DNA of 64,000 bases from Streptomyces sp. CNQ-509 (GTDB taxonomy: Bacteria > Actinomycetota > Actinomycetes > Streptomycetales > Streptomycetaceae): the NCBI RefSeq assembly GCF_001011035.1, contig NZ_CP011492.1:2737501-2801500 (forward strand), written 5' to 3'. Within the stretch, counting starts at the first letter, position 1. Each line of letters begins with the position of its first letter. The notes under the pieces were generated by a model. The model saw only the letters and a list, made by a program, of their open reading frames with translations. It made no database searches and was not told where the DNA came from. The position numbers and the translations under genes are program-made. This document shows positions 25,850 through 36,208 of this stretch, in pieces.

Positions 25850-27013
25850 CTATCGGCAGATGTCATCCACAGGGGTTGTCCCCTTGTATACGGGCGGCGC
25901 GCCGGAGTCCCGTTTCTGCTTGGCTTTCCTGCCCTCGGAGACGAAGCGCACCACGCTGTCGGTTCGCAGTGCGCCGAACAATTCTCGCGCCGCCGGCTGC
26001 GCCAGTTCGTCGCGGTTGGAGTCCAGGCGGTACGGGCGGCGCGGCACGGTCATGAAGTGCACGCGCTCTTGGGGCACGTCACGGACGACGCGTACGAGGT
26101 CGTACAGCTCGGTGAGCGACGACAGTTCCTCGTTGGCGGTGAGCGCGGAGGTCACCGCGTCCAGCAGCGGGGCGAGGCGCAGCGGGTTGAAGAGCACGCC
26201 GTTGCTCTGCACCTTGTTGACGAGCGAGGCCATGAATTCCTGCTGCCGCGACATGCGTTGGGTGTCGCCGCCGCCGTCGAGGGACTTGCGTGCCCGTACG
26301 TAGCCGAGCGCCTGCTCTCCGTCGAGCACCTGGCGGCCCTTGGGCAGCCGAAGCTTGGCCGATCTGTCATGCATCGCCGCCGGCAGGCACACCTCGACGC
26401 CGTCCACGGCGTCCACGACCTCCTTGAAGCCCTGGAAGTCGGCGATGACGTGGTGGTCGACGCGCACGCCGACGAGCTTCTCCACCACGCGGATCGTGCA
26501 GGCGGCACCGCCGTAGGCGAAGCTGAAGTTGAACTGGTTGACCTGCTTGCCGCTCGTCCCGCCGCCGGGACGGCGGCAGTCGGGGATCTTCACCATCAGG
26601 TCGCGGGGGATGCTCACAGCGGTGACGCCGTCGCGGTCCCCGGCGAGGTGCAGGAGCACGGCGGTGTCGGAGCGCTCGACGCCCGTGTCGTGGCCGTAGC
26701 GCTCACTGCCCGCGCGGGAGTCGGAGCCGAGGACGAGGATGTTGGTGGCCCCGCCGGCGGCGGGCGCGGGGCGCTCCGCCTCGTAGCGCTTCAGCTCGCG
26801 TGCGGTGGCGGAGTCGACGGTGATGTTGCTGTCGAAGCGCTGGTAGAAGTACCAGCCGACGCCGGAGAGGGCGAGGAGGAAGACGGCCAGGCCGAGGCCG
26901 ACGCGGCGGGCGAGGACGCGGCGGCGGCTGCGCGGACGGGGGCGGCGGGGCGGCGGGGGGTCTGCCTGGTACGGGGATGCGCCCTCCCGCGGGCCGGTCT
27001 CGTCTGCGCCCAT
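25850..27013 (-). CDS. LCP family protein 5
   Basis: A 387-residue LCP protein without LytR_C. Short Pro/Arg-rich N-terminus, TM 37-57, then LCP motifs: NILVLGSDSRAGSE, RSDTAVLLHLAGDRDG, VSIPRDLMVKIPDC, LGYVRARKSLDGGGDTQR. It lies 221 bp upstream of LCP 4 and in the same direction. The 158 bp before its start contains a GCCTCAT/ATGAGGC inverted repeat. Confidence 0.92.
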   Translation of the reverse strand: MGADETGPREGASPYQADPPPPRRPRPRSRRRVLARRVGLGLAVFLLALSGVGWYFYQRFDSNITVDSATARELKRYEAERPAPAAGGATNILVLGSDSRAGSERYGHDTGVERSDTAVLLHLAGDRDGVTAVSIPRDLMVKIPDCRRPGGGTSGKQVNQFNFSFAYGGAACTIRVVEKLVGVRVDHHVIADFQGFKEVVDAVDGVEVCLPAAMHDRSAKLRLPKGRQVLDGEQALGYVRARKSLDGGGDTQRMSRQQEFMASLVNKVQSNGVLFNPLRLAPLLDAVTSALTANEELSSLTELYDLVRVVRDVPQERVHFMTVPRRPYRLDSNRDELAQPAARELFGALRTDSVVRFVSEGRKAKQKRDSGAPPVYKGTTPVDDICR

Positions 27014-27080
27014 CCGTCACACTCATTCGGCCGTTGTCCACGTGTGCAGACGGCCGAGCACCCCCGGGGTCGTACGGTCC

Positions 27081-27113
27081 GCCTCATGCGGTACATCGCA
27101 TCACGAATGAGGC
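27081..27113. repeat. Inverted repeat upstream of LCP 5
   Basis: GCCTCAT (27081-27087) and ATGAGGC (27107-27113), 19 nt apart, about 70-100 bp upstream of the LCP 5 start and close to the 3' end of the TIGR03089 gene. It could be a hairpin terminator for that gene or an operator. Confidence 0.35.
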
Positions 27114-27171
27114 GCTACGCCCGATACATGCGCCCGCGCGCGTCGCTCGGGGGCGGGGGCGCGGACCGGCG

Positions 27172-27915
27172 TCACGAGATGCGCTCGTCGGCCCTCCGCT
27201 TCTCCTGCTGTTCGAGGGTGAGCCGGTCCAGGTACGGGCAGAGCACGACCCCCGCGCCGGCGGCCAGGGGGGCGTAGAGGCCCGCGGAGAGCCCTTCCCA
27301 CGTGTCGTACCCCAGTGTCGAGAGCGTGCGGGAGCCCGGCGCGAGCGCGCGCGACTGCGCGTCGGCGCGGGCGCGGGCGACCAGCTCGGCGGCGGTGAAC
27401 CGGGCGCCGGGCGCTTCGAGCGCAGGCGCGTCCGGGTCGGCGGGGGCGTACGGCTGGAAGCGGTCGCCCTGCCCCGGCACCTCCACGGCGTAGTCGAGGA
27501 AGCCGTCCGGCGGCTGCGGGAAGCGGGCGCCGAGCGGGCGCAGGCTGAGGGCGACCCGCTCGCCGGTGCAGGCACGGGCCTGCTCCAGCGCGCCGGGGCC
27601 GGAGACGACGAGGTCGGCGGCGGCCGGGTCCGGGTCGGCGGGCACCGCGGTGACGCCGGTCGCGGCGCAGGCCAGCAGCCAGACGGCGGTCTGCCAGTGG
27701 GCGGGCAGGAGCAGCGCGAGCCGGTCGCCGGGCTCGGCGGCGAGGTCTCCCTGGAGGAGGTTCGCGGTCTTGGCCACCCAGTTGGCGAAGGTGGCGACGG
27801 ACAGTTCGACGCGCTCGCCGGTGGTGTCGTCGTAGTACGTGACCAGCGGGCGGGCCGGGTCGGCGGCGAGGGCGGCGTCGAGCAGGGCGGCGGGGGTGGC
27901 GGCGGTGGGGTTCAT
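27172..27915 (-). CDS. TIGR03089 family protein (acyl-CoA synthetase-like fragment family)
   Basis: A 247-residue actinobacterial protein resembling only the N-terminal part of AMP-forming acyl-CoA synthetases: LVTYYDDTTGERVELSVATFANW and GDRLALLLPAHWQTAVWLLACAATG. It lacks the P-loop-like STGxTGxPK and the C-terminal lid, so it is unlikely to activate acids itself; this short form is normal for the family. Start MNPTAATPAALL at 27915. It diverges from the PGRP amidase. Function unknown. Confidence 0.82.
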   Translation of the reverse strand: MNPTAATPAALLDAALAADPARPLVTYYDDTTGERVELSVATFANWVAKTANLLQGDLAAEPGDRLALLLPAHWQTAVWLLACAATGVTAVPADPDPAAADLVVSGPGALEQARACTGERVALSLRPLGARFPQPPDGFLDYAVEVPGQGDRFQPYAPADPDAPALEAPGARFTAAELVARARADAQSRALAPGSRTLSTLGYDTWEGLSAGLYAPLAAGAGVVLCPYLDRLTLEQQEKRRADERIS

Positions 27916-27988
27916 CGCCGTCAGGTTACGCCGTCGCGTTACTCCGTCCGGCAGAGGTAAATGGACAGCGGTGGGGGGTGTGGAAAAG

Positions 27989-29335
27989 ATGCCTGATATG
28001 TACGTATTTTCTTCTTCGGTCGTCGCGGTATCCGCCGCCGCGCTGCTCGCGCCGCTCACCCCGCTCGCGGCGCCGCCCGCTTCGGCGGGCGCGCTCCCCC
28101 GGGCGGCAGAGGCCGAGCGGGCCGCCGGCCGTACGCAGTCGCTGCCGCTCGCGCCGCTCGGCTCGTCCTCACGCGGGCCCGGGGCGGGCACGATGGGCCT
28201 CTCGAAACCGGACGCCGGGCCGTTCACGATGGTCGGCGTCGTCTGGAAGGACCCGGAGGCGGAGCTGGACGGGCGCGCGCGGGTACGGGCCAGGTCGGCG
28301 GAGACGGGCCGGTGGTCCGGCTGGCAGGACCTGGACCCCCACGCCGCGGACGCGCCCGACCCGGGGTCCGGCGCCGAGCCGGGCGGCGAGGCCGGTGCCG
28401 GGGCCGGTGGCGGCGCGGCGGCCCGGCGCGGGGGCACGGCGCCGCTGTGGGTGGGGGAGTCGACGGGGGTGGAGGTCCGCGTCGTACCCGCGCGCTCACG
28501 GTCGGCGGACGCGGCGGGGGCGGCGGGCGCTGCGGAGGCTGTGGGGGCGGCGGGGCTGCCGCGGGGGCTGACCGCCGAATTGATCGACCCGGGCGGGGCG
28601 GGGGCGGGAACGGGCAAGGCGCGAGCGGCCGGCACCGCGGCCGCGGGCGAACTCGCCGCGCAGACCAAGGCCGCGTCGGAAGCGGACGCCGTACGCCTCA
28701 ACCCCGCCCTGCCCGCCGCGGTCGGCCCGTTCGTCGGCCCGCGGCCGGAGATCGTCACGCGCAAGGGGTGGGGCGCGGACGAGAGCAGGCGGGCGAAGGG
28801 GTACCGGTACACGAAGACCGTGAACATCGCCTTCGTCCACCACTCGGCGACGGGCAACGACTACCGCTGCACCGAGGCACCGGGTCTCGTCCGCGGCATA
28901 TACCGCTACCACACCCAGAGCCTGAACTGGGCGGACGTCGGCTACAACTTCCTGGTCGACAAGTGCGGCCGCGTCTACGAGGGCCGGGCGGGCGGCGTCA
29001 CGCGCGCGGTGATGGGGGCGCACACGTACGGCTTCAACCACAACAGCATGGGCATCGCCGTCCTCGGCAGCTACGACTCGGCGGTGCCGTCCCAGGCCGC
29101 GGTGAACGCGGTGTCGCGGCTGACGGCGTGGAAGCTGGGCCTGTTCGGCAAGGACCCGGAGGGCAAGCAGACGAAGGTGTCGGGCGGCGGCAAGTACGCC
29201 AGAGGGACGCGGGTCAGAATGAACGTCATCTCGGGGCACCGGGACGGCTTCGCGACGGCCTGCCCTGGGGTGCGGCTGTACGACAGGCTGGGCGCGACGA
29301 GGGCGAGTTCGGCGTCGTACCAGGGCCGCCGCTGA
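27989..29335 (+). CDS. Secreted peptidoglycan-recognition / N-acetylmuramoyl-L-alanine amidase
   Basis: A 448-residue exported wall amidase cleaving between muramic acid and L-Ala. Signal peptide about 1-35 (VVAVSAAALLAPLTPLAAPPASA). A middle Ala/Gly-rich region (about 90-210) is low complexity. The C-terminal PGRP/Amidase_2 domain (about 245-435) has the zinc ligands in IAFVHHSATG and ISGHRDGFATACPG, plus the Tyr of GYNFLVDKCG. Start at 27989 follows GGAAAAG; 27998 is the alternative. Likely a wall-remodelling partner of the LCP cluster. Confidence 0.9.
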   Translation: MPDMYVFSSSVVAVSAAALLAPLTPLAAPPASAGALPRAAEAERAAGRTQSLPLAPLGSSSRGPGAGTMGLSKPDAGPFTMVGVVWKDPEAELDGRARVRARSAETGRWSGWQDLDPHAADAPDPGSGAEPGGEAGAGAGGGAAARRGGTAPLWVGESTGVEVRVVPARSRSADAAGAAGAAEAVGAAGLPRGLTAELIDPGGAGAGTGKARAAGTAAAGELAAQTKAASEADAVRLNPALPAAVGPFVGPRPEIVTRKGWGADESRRAKGYRYTKTVNIAFVHHSATGNDYRCTEAPGLVRGIYRYHTQSLNWADVGYNFLVDKCGRVYEGRAGGVTRAVMGAHTYGFNHNSMGIAVLGSYDSAVPSQAAVNAVSRLTAWKLGLFGKDPEGKQTKVSGGGKYARGTRVRMNVISGHRDGFATACPGVRLYDRLGATRASSASYQGRR

Positions 29336-29461
29336 GAAGGGGACGCGTGCCGGTCGCCTGTGACGCGGACCGGTTCCCGCGGGCGGTGCACCGCGGCGCG
29401 GGCAACTCCCGGCGCCGGCCGCTGCCGTGGCTGTCGGTGGCGGAGGCTAGAGTCGTGCGAC

Positions 29462-30400
29462 GTGTCCGCCGCCCCCGACCACCGCGCCCGTACCCGGACC
29501 TGGGCACCCCCGGGCCCGTACGACCTGTGGCGCACTCTGGGCGTGCTGCGGCGGGGGCCCGGCGATCCGGCGTTCCGCGTCGCGGACGGCGCGGTCTGGC
29601 GGGCGAGCCGCACCCCCGCGGGCCCCGGCACGCTGCGCGTCGCCCCGGCGGGCGGGGCGGTGGCCGCCGAGGCGTGGGGCCCGGGCGCGGAGTGGCTGCT
29701 GGACGGCCTCCCGGCGCTGCTGGGCGCCGAGGACGACCCGGAGCCGTTCACGCCGCGCCACCGCGTCGTCCATGAGGCCCGCCGCCGCCACCCGGGCCTG
29801 CGCCTGATCCGCACCGGCGTGGTGCTGGAGTCGCTGATCCCGTCGGTGCTGGAGCAGAAGGTCACCACGGACGAGGCGTACCGCTCCTGGCGCCTGCTGC
29901 TGCACCGCTACGGCACCGAGGCCCCGGGCCCGGCCGGGACGGAGCTGCGGATGCGGGTGATGCCGGACGCGCGCGGCTGGGCGATGATCCCGTCCTGGGA
30001 GTGGCACCGCGCGGGCGTCGACGGCAAGCGCGCGGCGACGATCGTACGAGCCGTCCGCCGCGCCCGCGCCCTCCAGGCGGCGGCGGACATGGACCTCGAA
30101 GCCGCCACCCGCCGCCTCACCGCCCTCACGGGCATCGGCCCGTGGACGGCGGCGGAAACCCTCCAGCGCGTCATCGGCGCCGCCGACGCGGTCACCGTCG
30201 GGGACCTGCACCTGCCCCGCATCGTGGGCTACACCCTGGCCGGCGAGCGCAACGCGGACGACGAGCGCATGCTCGAACTGCTCGCGCCGTACGAAGCCGG
30301 GGGCCAGCGCCACCGCGCCACGCGCTACATCTGCCTCCTGGGCCGCATGCCCCCGCGCCGCAAACCGAAGGCCGCCATCCCGGACATAGCCCGCCTCTGA
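29462..30400 (+). CDS. DNA-3-methyladenine glycosylase II-like (AlkA/HhH-GPD)
   Basis: A 312-residue base-excision repair glycosylase that removes alkylated purines. The HhH-GPD part (about 125-300) shows VLEQKVTTDEAYRSWRLL, the hairpin LTGIGPWTAAETLQR and the catalytic-Asp segment VTVGDLHLPRIVG. No FeS Cys cluster at the C-terminus, as in AlkA. The GTG at 29462 is chosen by protein alignment; the GGAGG upstream is 15 nt away, so the start is uncertain. It ends inside a hairpin shared with the converging acyl-CoA dehydrogenase. Confidence 0.82.
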   Translation: MSAAPDHRARTRTWAPPGPYDLWRTLGVLRRGPGDPAFRVADGAVWRASRTPAGPGTLRVAPAGGAVAAEAWGPGAEWLLDGLPALLGAEDDPEPFTPRHRVVHEARRRHPGLRLIRTGVVLESLIPSVLEQKVTTDEAYRSWRLLLHRYGTEAPGPAGTELRMRVMPDARGWAMIPSWEWHRAGVDGKRAATIVRAVRRARALQAAADMDLEAATRRLTALTGIGPWTAAETLQRVIGAADAVTVGDLHLPRIVGYTLAGERNADDERMLELLAPYEAGGQRHRATRYICLLGRMPPRRKPKAAIPDIARL

Positions 30401-30423
30401 CCCCGCCGCGCGGCGGCGGGGTC
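30399..30423. terminator. Bidirectional terminator overlapping the glycosylase stop codon
   Basis: An 11-bp perfect stem GACCCCGCCGC / GCGGCGGGGTC with a 3-nt loop. It starts on the last two bases of the glycosylase TGA and lies 15 bp from the acyl-CoA dehydrogenase stop. Confidence 0.75.
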
Positions 30424-30437
30424 CGGCGTCGCCCGCA

Positions 30438-31607
30438 TCAGGGCAGGTTGCGGGCCATGACGATGCGCTGGACCTGGTTGGTGCCCTCGTAGATCTGCGT
30501 GATCTTCGCGTCGCGCATCATGCGCTCCACCGGGTAGTCGCGCGTGTAGCCGTAGCCGCCGAGGAGCTGGACCGCGTCCGTGGTCACCTCCATCGCCGTG
30601 TCGGAGGCGAAGCACTTGGCCGCGGCGCCCTGGAAGGTGAGGTCGGCGCCGCCGCGTTCGGACGTGGCGGCGGCTGCGTAGGTGAGCTGCCGGGCGGCCT
30701 CGATCTTCATGGCCATGTCGGCGAGCATGAACTGGACGCCCTGGAAGTCCGCGACCGGCTTGCCGAACTGCTTGCGTTCGCGGACGTAGCCCTTGGCGTA
30801 GTCCAGGGCGCCCTGGGCGATGCCGAGGGCCTGGGCGGCGATGGTGATACGGGTGTGGTCGAGGGTCTTCATGGCGGTGGCGAAGCCCGTGCCCTCGGCG
30901 CCGATCATGCGGTCCGCGGGGATGCAGACGTTGTCGAGGTAGACCTCGCGGGTGGGGGAGCCCTTGATGCCGAGCTTCTTCTCCGGGGCGCCGAAGGAGA
31001 CGCCCTCGTCGGACTTCTCGACGACGAAGGCGGAGATGCCCTTGGAGCGCTTCTCCGGGTCGGTGACGGCCATCACCGTGTAGTACTCGGAGATGCCCGC
31101 GTTGGTGATCCAGCGCTTGACGCCGTTGAGGACGTAGGAGTCGCCGTCCCGTACGGCGCGGGTCTTCATGCCGGCCGCGTCGGAGCCGGCCTCGGGCTCG
31201 GAGAGGCAGTACGAGAACATCGCCTCGCCGCGTGCCAGCGGCGTCAGGTACTTCGCCTTCAGCTCCTCCGAGGCGGAGAGCATCAGAGGCAGGGAACCCA
31301 GCTTGTTGACGGCCGGGATCAGGGAGGAGGAGGCGCAGACGCGGGCGATCTCCTCGATGACGATGACCGTCGCCAGCGCGTCCGCGCCCGCGCCGCCGTA
31401 CGCCTCAGGGACGTGGACCGCGTGCAGGTCGTTGGTGACGAGCGCGTCCAGCGCCTCCTGCGGGAAGCGCGCCTCCTCGTCCACCTCGGCCGCGAAGGGC
31501 TCGATCTTCGCCTCGGCGAGCGAGCGTACGGCGTCGCGGAGCATGTCGTGCTCCTCGGCCGGGCGGTACAGGTCGAATTCGGGCGCTCCTGCCAAGGCTC
31601 TCTCCAT
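30438..31607 (-). CDS. Acyl-CoA dehydrogenase
   Basis: A 389-residue FAD enzyme introducing the alpha,beta double bond in acyl-CoA (beta-oxidation or branched-chain catabolism). The usual three domains are intact: helical N-terminus, middle FAD domain (MFSYCLSEPEAGSDA, RWITNAGISEYYTVMAV) and C-terminal helices ending in IYEGTNQVQRIVMARNL, whose Glu is the catalytic base in short/medium-chain types. Resembles butyryl/short-chain enzymes; exact substrate not readable. Starts at the ATG giving MERALAGAPEF. No partner genes beside it. Confidence 0.93.
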   Translation of the reverse strand: MERALAGAPEFDLYRPAEEHDMLRDAVRSLAEAKIEPFAAEVDEEARFPQEALDALVTNDLHAVHVPEAYGGAGADALATVIVIEEIARVCASSSLIPAVNKLGSLPLMLSASEELKAKYLTPLARGEAMFSYCLSEPEAGSDAAGMKTRAVRDGDSYVLNGVKRWITNAGISEYYTVMAVTDPEKRSKGISAFVVEKSDEGVSFGAPEKKLGIKGSPTREVYLDNVCIPADRMIGAEGTGFATAMKTLDHTRITIAAQALGIAQGALDYAKGYVRERKQFGKPVADFQGVQFMLADMAMKIEAARQLTYAAAATSERGGADLTFQGAAAKCFASDTAMEVTTDAVQLLGGYGYTRDYPVERMMRDAKITQIYEGTNQVQRIVMARNLP

Positions 31608-31702
31608 TCCCGCGCATGCTCATTACCGTTCAGTAGTTCTGATGGTATGCCGTGCGCGGCGAGCGGACCTACGTGACGTTGGCGACAGGGGCGCGGCCCG
31701 GC

Positions 31703-33067
31703 TCAGGGTGCCGTGCCGCCCAGGCGGTCGGTCGGGTACTTCTCGACGTACTGCGCCATGGTGTCGTTCCGCATGGCCTCCCACAGGGGGTCGCCCGCCT
31801 TGTCGTCCAGGAGCACCACCGACTGGCCCTCGATCATGTCGAGCCCTGCGACCGGGGCGTTCATGAACACCAGGTCGCCGGAGCGCACCCCCTTCATGTC
31901 CCACATCAGGTCGCGCATGGCGCCGTCCGAGAACCGGTCGTCGACGCTGACCGTGGCGGTCACCGCGTCCAGCAGGCGCTTGACCTTGAGCGGGTTGGAG
32001 AAGTTGTCCGAGGACATCGTCTCGGTGATGACGGCGCGGAGGAAGTTCTGCTGCCGCTGGGTGCGGTCGAGGTCGCCGCGGGGCAGGCCGTGGCGTTCGC
32101 GTACGTAGTCGAGGGCGGTCTTGCCGTCCATGTGGTGGGTCCCGGCGGTCCACTCGCCGCCGCCGTTGCGGCGCGGGGTGGTCTCGTCGATGGTGATGTC
32201 CACGCCGCCCACGGCGTCGGTGAGCCGCTTGAAGCCGCTCCAGTCGATCACCGCGAGGTGGTCGATCTTGACCTTCGTCATGCGCTGCACGGTGTCGATG
32301 AGCAGCGGGGGGCCGCCGTAGGAGAAGGCCGCGTTGAGCTTGGCGTCGCCCCGGCCGGGGATGTTCACCCAGGAGTCGCGGGGCAGCGAGACGACGTAGC
32401 CGCCGTCGCGGCCCTCGGGGAGGTGGACGAGCATCATCGTGTCGCTGCGCTGCGCGCCCGGCTTCCAGGTGTGCTCACCGGCGCCGTCGCCGGTGAGCGG
32501 GAGGTCGGAGCGGGCGTCGACGCCGATGAGAAGGTACGTTTCACCGCCCTTGGACGGCGCGGGCCGGTGCTTTTCCGGCACGTTCGTCGGGAAGGCGTTC
32601 GGGATGCGGTCGACGCGCCCGGTGTAGTGCTCGTACGCCCACCAGAGGCCGCCGGCGACCATGAGCACGCCGGCGAAGAGCATGATCACGGCGCCGAGGA
32701 GCACCTTGCGGCCGCGGCGCATCCGGCGGCGGGGCGCGGCGTGCGAGGGGGCGCCGGCGGGGTCTTCGGGGCCGTCCGGGTCGTCCGGGCCGCCGGGGCC
32801 GGTCGCCGGGTCGGCAGCCGGGCCGGTCGCCGGACTGGTCACCGGGTCGGCAAGCGGGTCCCGGCCGTCGGGTCCCCCGGGCCTGCCCCCGAGTGCGCCC
32901 GGGGCTCCCGGTGTCCCCTGCGCGCCCGGCGCGAACGCCGCGTCCACGTAGGCCGCGTGCGCCGCCGTCGACGTGTCCCCGGCGTACGGCGCCTCCGGTT
33001 CGCGGGCGCGCGGCGTACCGGGCTCGTCGGTTCCGCTGCCCGTTCCGTCCAGATGCTGCCTCGCCAC
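31703..33067 (-). CDS. LCP family protein 6
   Basis: A 454-residue LCP protein without LytR_C. The N-terminus (1-115) is disordered and Pro/Gly/Asp-rich; TM about 120-145; LCP domain with TYLLIGVDARSDLPL, RSDTMMLVHLPEGRDG, VVSLPRDSWVNIPG and LDYVRERHGLPRGDLDR. The GTG at 33067 is chosen because AAAGGGAG lies 8 nt upstream; a GTG at 33076 and an ATG at 33112 are in frame further out. It diverges from UDP-glucose dehydrogenase, 101 bp away. Confidence 0.9.
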   Translation of the reverse strand: MARQHLDGTGSGTDEPGTPRAREPEAPYAGDTSTAAHAAYVDAAFAPGAQGTPGAPGALGGRPGGPDGRDPLADPVTSPATGPAADPATGPGGPDDPDGPEDPAGAPSHAAPRRRMRRGRKVLLGAVIMLFAGVLMVAGGLWWAYEHYTGRVDRIPNAFPTNVPEKHRPAPSKGGETYLLIGVDARSDLPLTGDGAGEHTWKPGAQRSDTMMLVHLPEGRDGGYVVSLPRDSWVNIPGRGDAKLNAAFSYGGPPLLIDTVQRMTKVKIDHLAVIDWSGFKRLTDAVGGVDITIDETTPRRNGGGEWTAGTHHMDGKTALDYVRERHGLPRGDLDRTQRQQNFLRAVITETMSSDNFSNPLKVKRLLDAVTATVSVDDRFSDGAMRDLMWDMKGVRSGDLVFMNAPVAGLDMIEGQSVVLLDDKAGDPLWEAMRNDTMAQYVEKYPTDRLGGTAP

Positions 33068-33168
33068 GATCCCCACTCCCTTTGGTGCACGCTCATGAGT
33101 CAGACTCCGCACCCGGGCCCATGGTTGCCCAGGCGGGTGTGGTGGAGCCCGCCGTTATGCTCGGGACC

Positions 33169-34509
33169 ATGACCTTGAAGATCACCGTCATCGGCACCGG
33201 TTACCTCGGTGCCACGCACGCCGCCGCGATGGCGGAGCTGGGCTTCGACGTGCTCGGCCTGGACGTGGTCGAGGAAAAGGTCGAGCTGCTGTCCACCGGC
33301 AGGGTGCCGATGTACGAGCCGGGTCTGGAGGACCTGCTGCGCGCGCACGTCTCCGGCGTCGAGGGCTCGTCCGGCCGGCTGCGCTTCACCACGTCGTACG
33401 AGGAGGCGGCGGCCTTCGGCGACGTGCACTTCGTCTGTGTCAACACGCCGCAGAAGCACGGCGAGTACGGCTGCGACATGAGCTACGTCGACGCCGCGAT
33501 CGACACCCTGGCGCCCCTCCTCGACCGCCCCTGTCTGGTGGTCGGGAAGTCGACGGTGCCGGTGGGCTCCGCGGCCCGGCTGGCCCGCCGGCTGGCCGAG
33601 CTGGCCCCGGCGGGCGAGGAAGCCGAGCTCGCCTGGAACCCGGAGTTCCTGCGCGAGGGCTTCGCCGTCGAGGACACCCTGCGCCCCGACCGGATCGTCG
33701 TGGGCGTGGCGAGCGAGCGCGCCGAGAAGGTGCTGCGCGAGGTGTACGCCGCGCCGCTGGACTCCGGTACGCCCTTCGTGGTCGCCGACTACCCCACGGC
33801 CGAGCTGGTGAAGACGGCCGCCAACTCCTTCCTCGCCACGAAGATCTCGTTCATCAACGCCATGGCCGAGATCTGCGAGGCGGCGGGCGGTGACGTGGTG
33901 AAGCTGGCCGAGGCGATCGGCTACGACGACCGGATCGGCAAGAAGTTCCTGCGCGCCGGGATCGGCTTCGGCGGCGGCTGCCTGCCCAAGGACATCCGCG
34001 CGTTCATGGCCCGCGCCGGTGAACTCGGCGTCGACCAGGCGCTCACGTTCCTCCGCGAGGTCGACTCGATCAACATGCGCCGCCGCGCCCACATGGTCGA
34101 ACTCGCCCGCGAAGCCTGCGGCGGCACCTTCCTCGGCCGCCGCATCGCCGTCCTGGGCGCCGCGTTCAAGCCCGACTCCGACGACGTGCGCGATTCCCCC
34201 GCGCTCAACGTCGCCGGCCAGATCCACCTCCAGGGCGGCCAGGTCACCGTCTACGACCCGAAGGGCATGGACAACGCCCGCCGCGTCTTCCCCACCCTGC
34301 GCTACGCCGAGTCGGCGGAGGACGCGCTGCGCGGCACCGACCTCGTGCTGCACCTCACCGAGTGGCCGGAGTTCCGCGCCCTCGACGCCGGGCAGCTCGC
34401 GCAGGTCGTCTCCCGGCCGCACCTGATCGACGGCCGGAACACGCTCGACCCGGTGCCGTGGCGCGCCGCCGGCTGGACCTTCCGCGCGATGGGCCGCCCG
34501 GCGGCGTAG
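33169..34509 (+). CDS. UDP-glucose 6-dehydrogenase family protein
   Basis: A 446-residue NAD-dependent enzyme oxidising UDP-glucose to UDP-glucuronate (or the GDP-mannose equivalent), a sugar donor for acidic wall or capsule polymers. NAD-binding VIGTGYLGATHAAAMAELG (5-23), the NTP-sugar pocket EFLREGFAVEDTLRPDRI, and the catalytic Cys in GIGFGGGCLPKD (about residue 268). C-terminal UDP-binding domain intact. An ATG at 33157 has a better-spaced GGAG and would add four residues. Ends in a strong hairpin. Confidence 0.92.
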   Translation: MTLKITVIGTGYLGATHAAAMAELGFDVLGLDVVEEKVELLSTGRVPMYEPGLEDLLRAHVSGVEGSSGRLRFTTSYEEAAAFGDVHFVCVNTPQKHGEYGCDMSYVDAAIDTLAPLLDRPCLVVGKSTVPVGSAARLARRLAELAPAGEEAELAWNPEFLREGFAVEDTLRPDRIVVGVASERAEKVLREVYAAPLDSGTPFVVADYPTAELVKTAANSFLATKISFINAMAEICEAAGGDVVKLAEAIGYDDRIGKKFLRAGIGFGGGCLPKDIRAFMARAGELGVDQALTFLREVDSINMRRRAHMVELAREACGGTFLGRRIAVLGAAFKPDSDDVRDSPALNVAGQIHLQGGQVTVYDPKGMDNARRVFPTLRYAESAEDALRGTDLVLHLTEWPEFRALDAGQLAQVVSRPHLIDGRNTLDPVPWRAAGWTFRAMGRPAA

Positions 34510-34540
34510 CGCGGGCGGCTCCGGGCCGTAGGACACGGCG

Positions 34541-34570
34541 AACCCCCCGTTCCGCCGGAAACGGGGGGTT
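34541..34570. terminator. Bidirectional terminator between UDP-glucose dehydrogenase and Rpf genes
   Basis: A perfect 11-bp stem AACCCCCCGTT / AACGGGGGGTT with an 8-nt loop, 31 bp after the dehydrogenase stop and 17 bp from the Rpf-M23 stop. Confidence 0.8.
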
Positions 34571-34587
34571 ACGCCTGCGGGGGACCC

Positions 34588-35915
<1,328 letters not shown>

Positions 35916-36187
35916 GAAAGCTGAAGTGCCTGCCCGTCGCCGCCGACAGGATTCGGCGTTACGGCGACGAGGTGCCCGCATCGGTGGCGCGAGCACGCCG
36001 AGCACCGTAATCACACAGCCGAAAACAGAACAAGCTGTGAAACGTCATCAAGGCCGTTCCCCACATCACACCGGAATCAGCCCGACAATCGCCCCATCCC
36101 GCGGCGCTCCTCAATCCCCCCTCCCCAGTAGAGACTTGTCGATAAATGAGGAACCGGGCGCGGTGCCGCACGAGATGAGAATTCCGT
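35916..36187. other. Promoter region of the Rpf gene, no gene seen
   Basis: A relatively AT-rich 270-bp spacer between the Crp-type site and the riboswitch. It must hold the Rpf promoter; TTGATG (minus strand, near 36035) and TTGTTC are possible -35s, but no pair is convincing. Confidence 0.4.
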
Positions 36188-36205
36188 GAGTGACTTATGT
36201 CACTC
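36188..36205. promoter_or_regulatory. Crp-type binding site upstream of the Rpf riboswitch
   Basis: GAGTGAC-TTAT-GTCACTC is a perfect 7-bp inverted repeat. It contains GTG-N6-GNCAC, the streptomycete Crp consensus, and AGTGA-N6-TCACT, the E. coli Crp form. It lies about 270 bp upstream of the riboswitch and just after the dipeptidase stop codon. Streptomycete rpfA is known to be Crp-controlled. Confidence 0.75.
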
Positions 36206-36208
36206 TGC

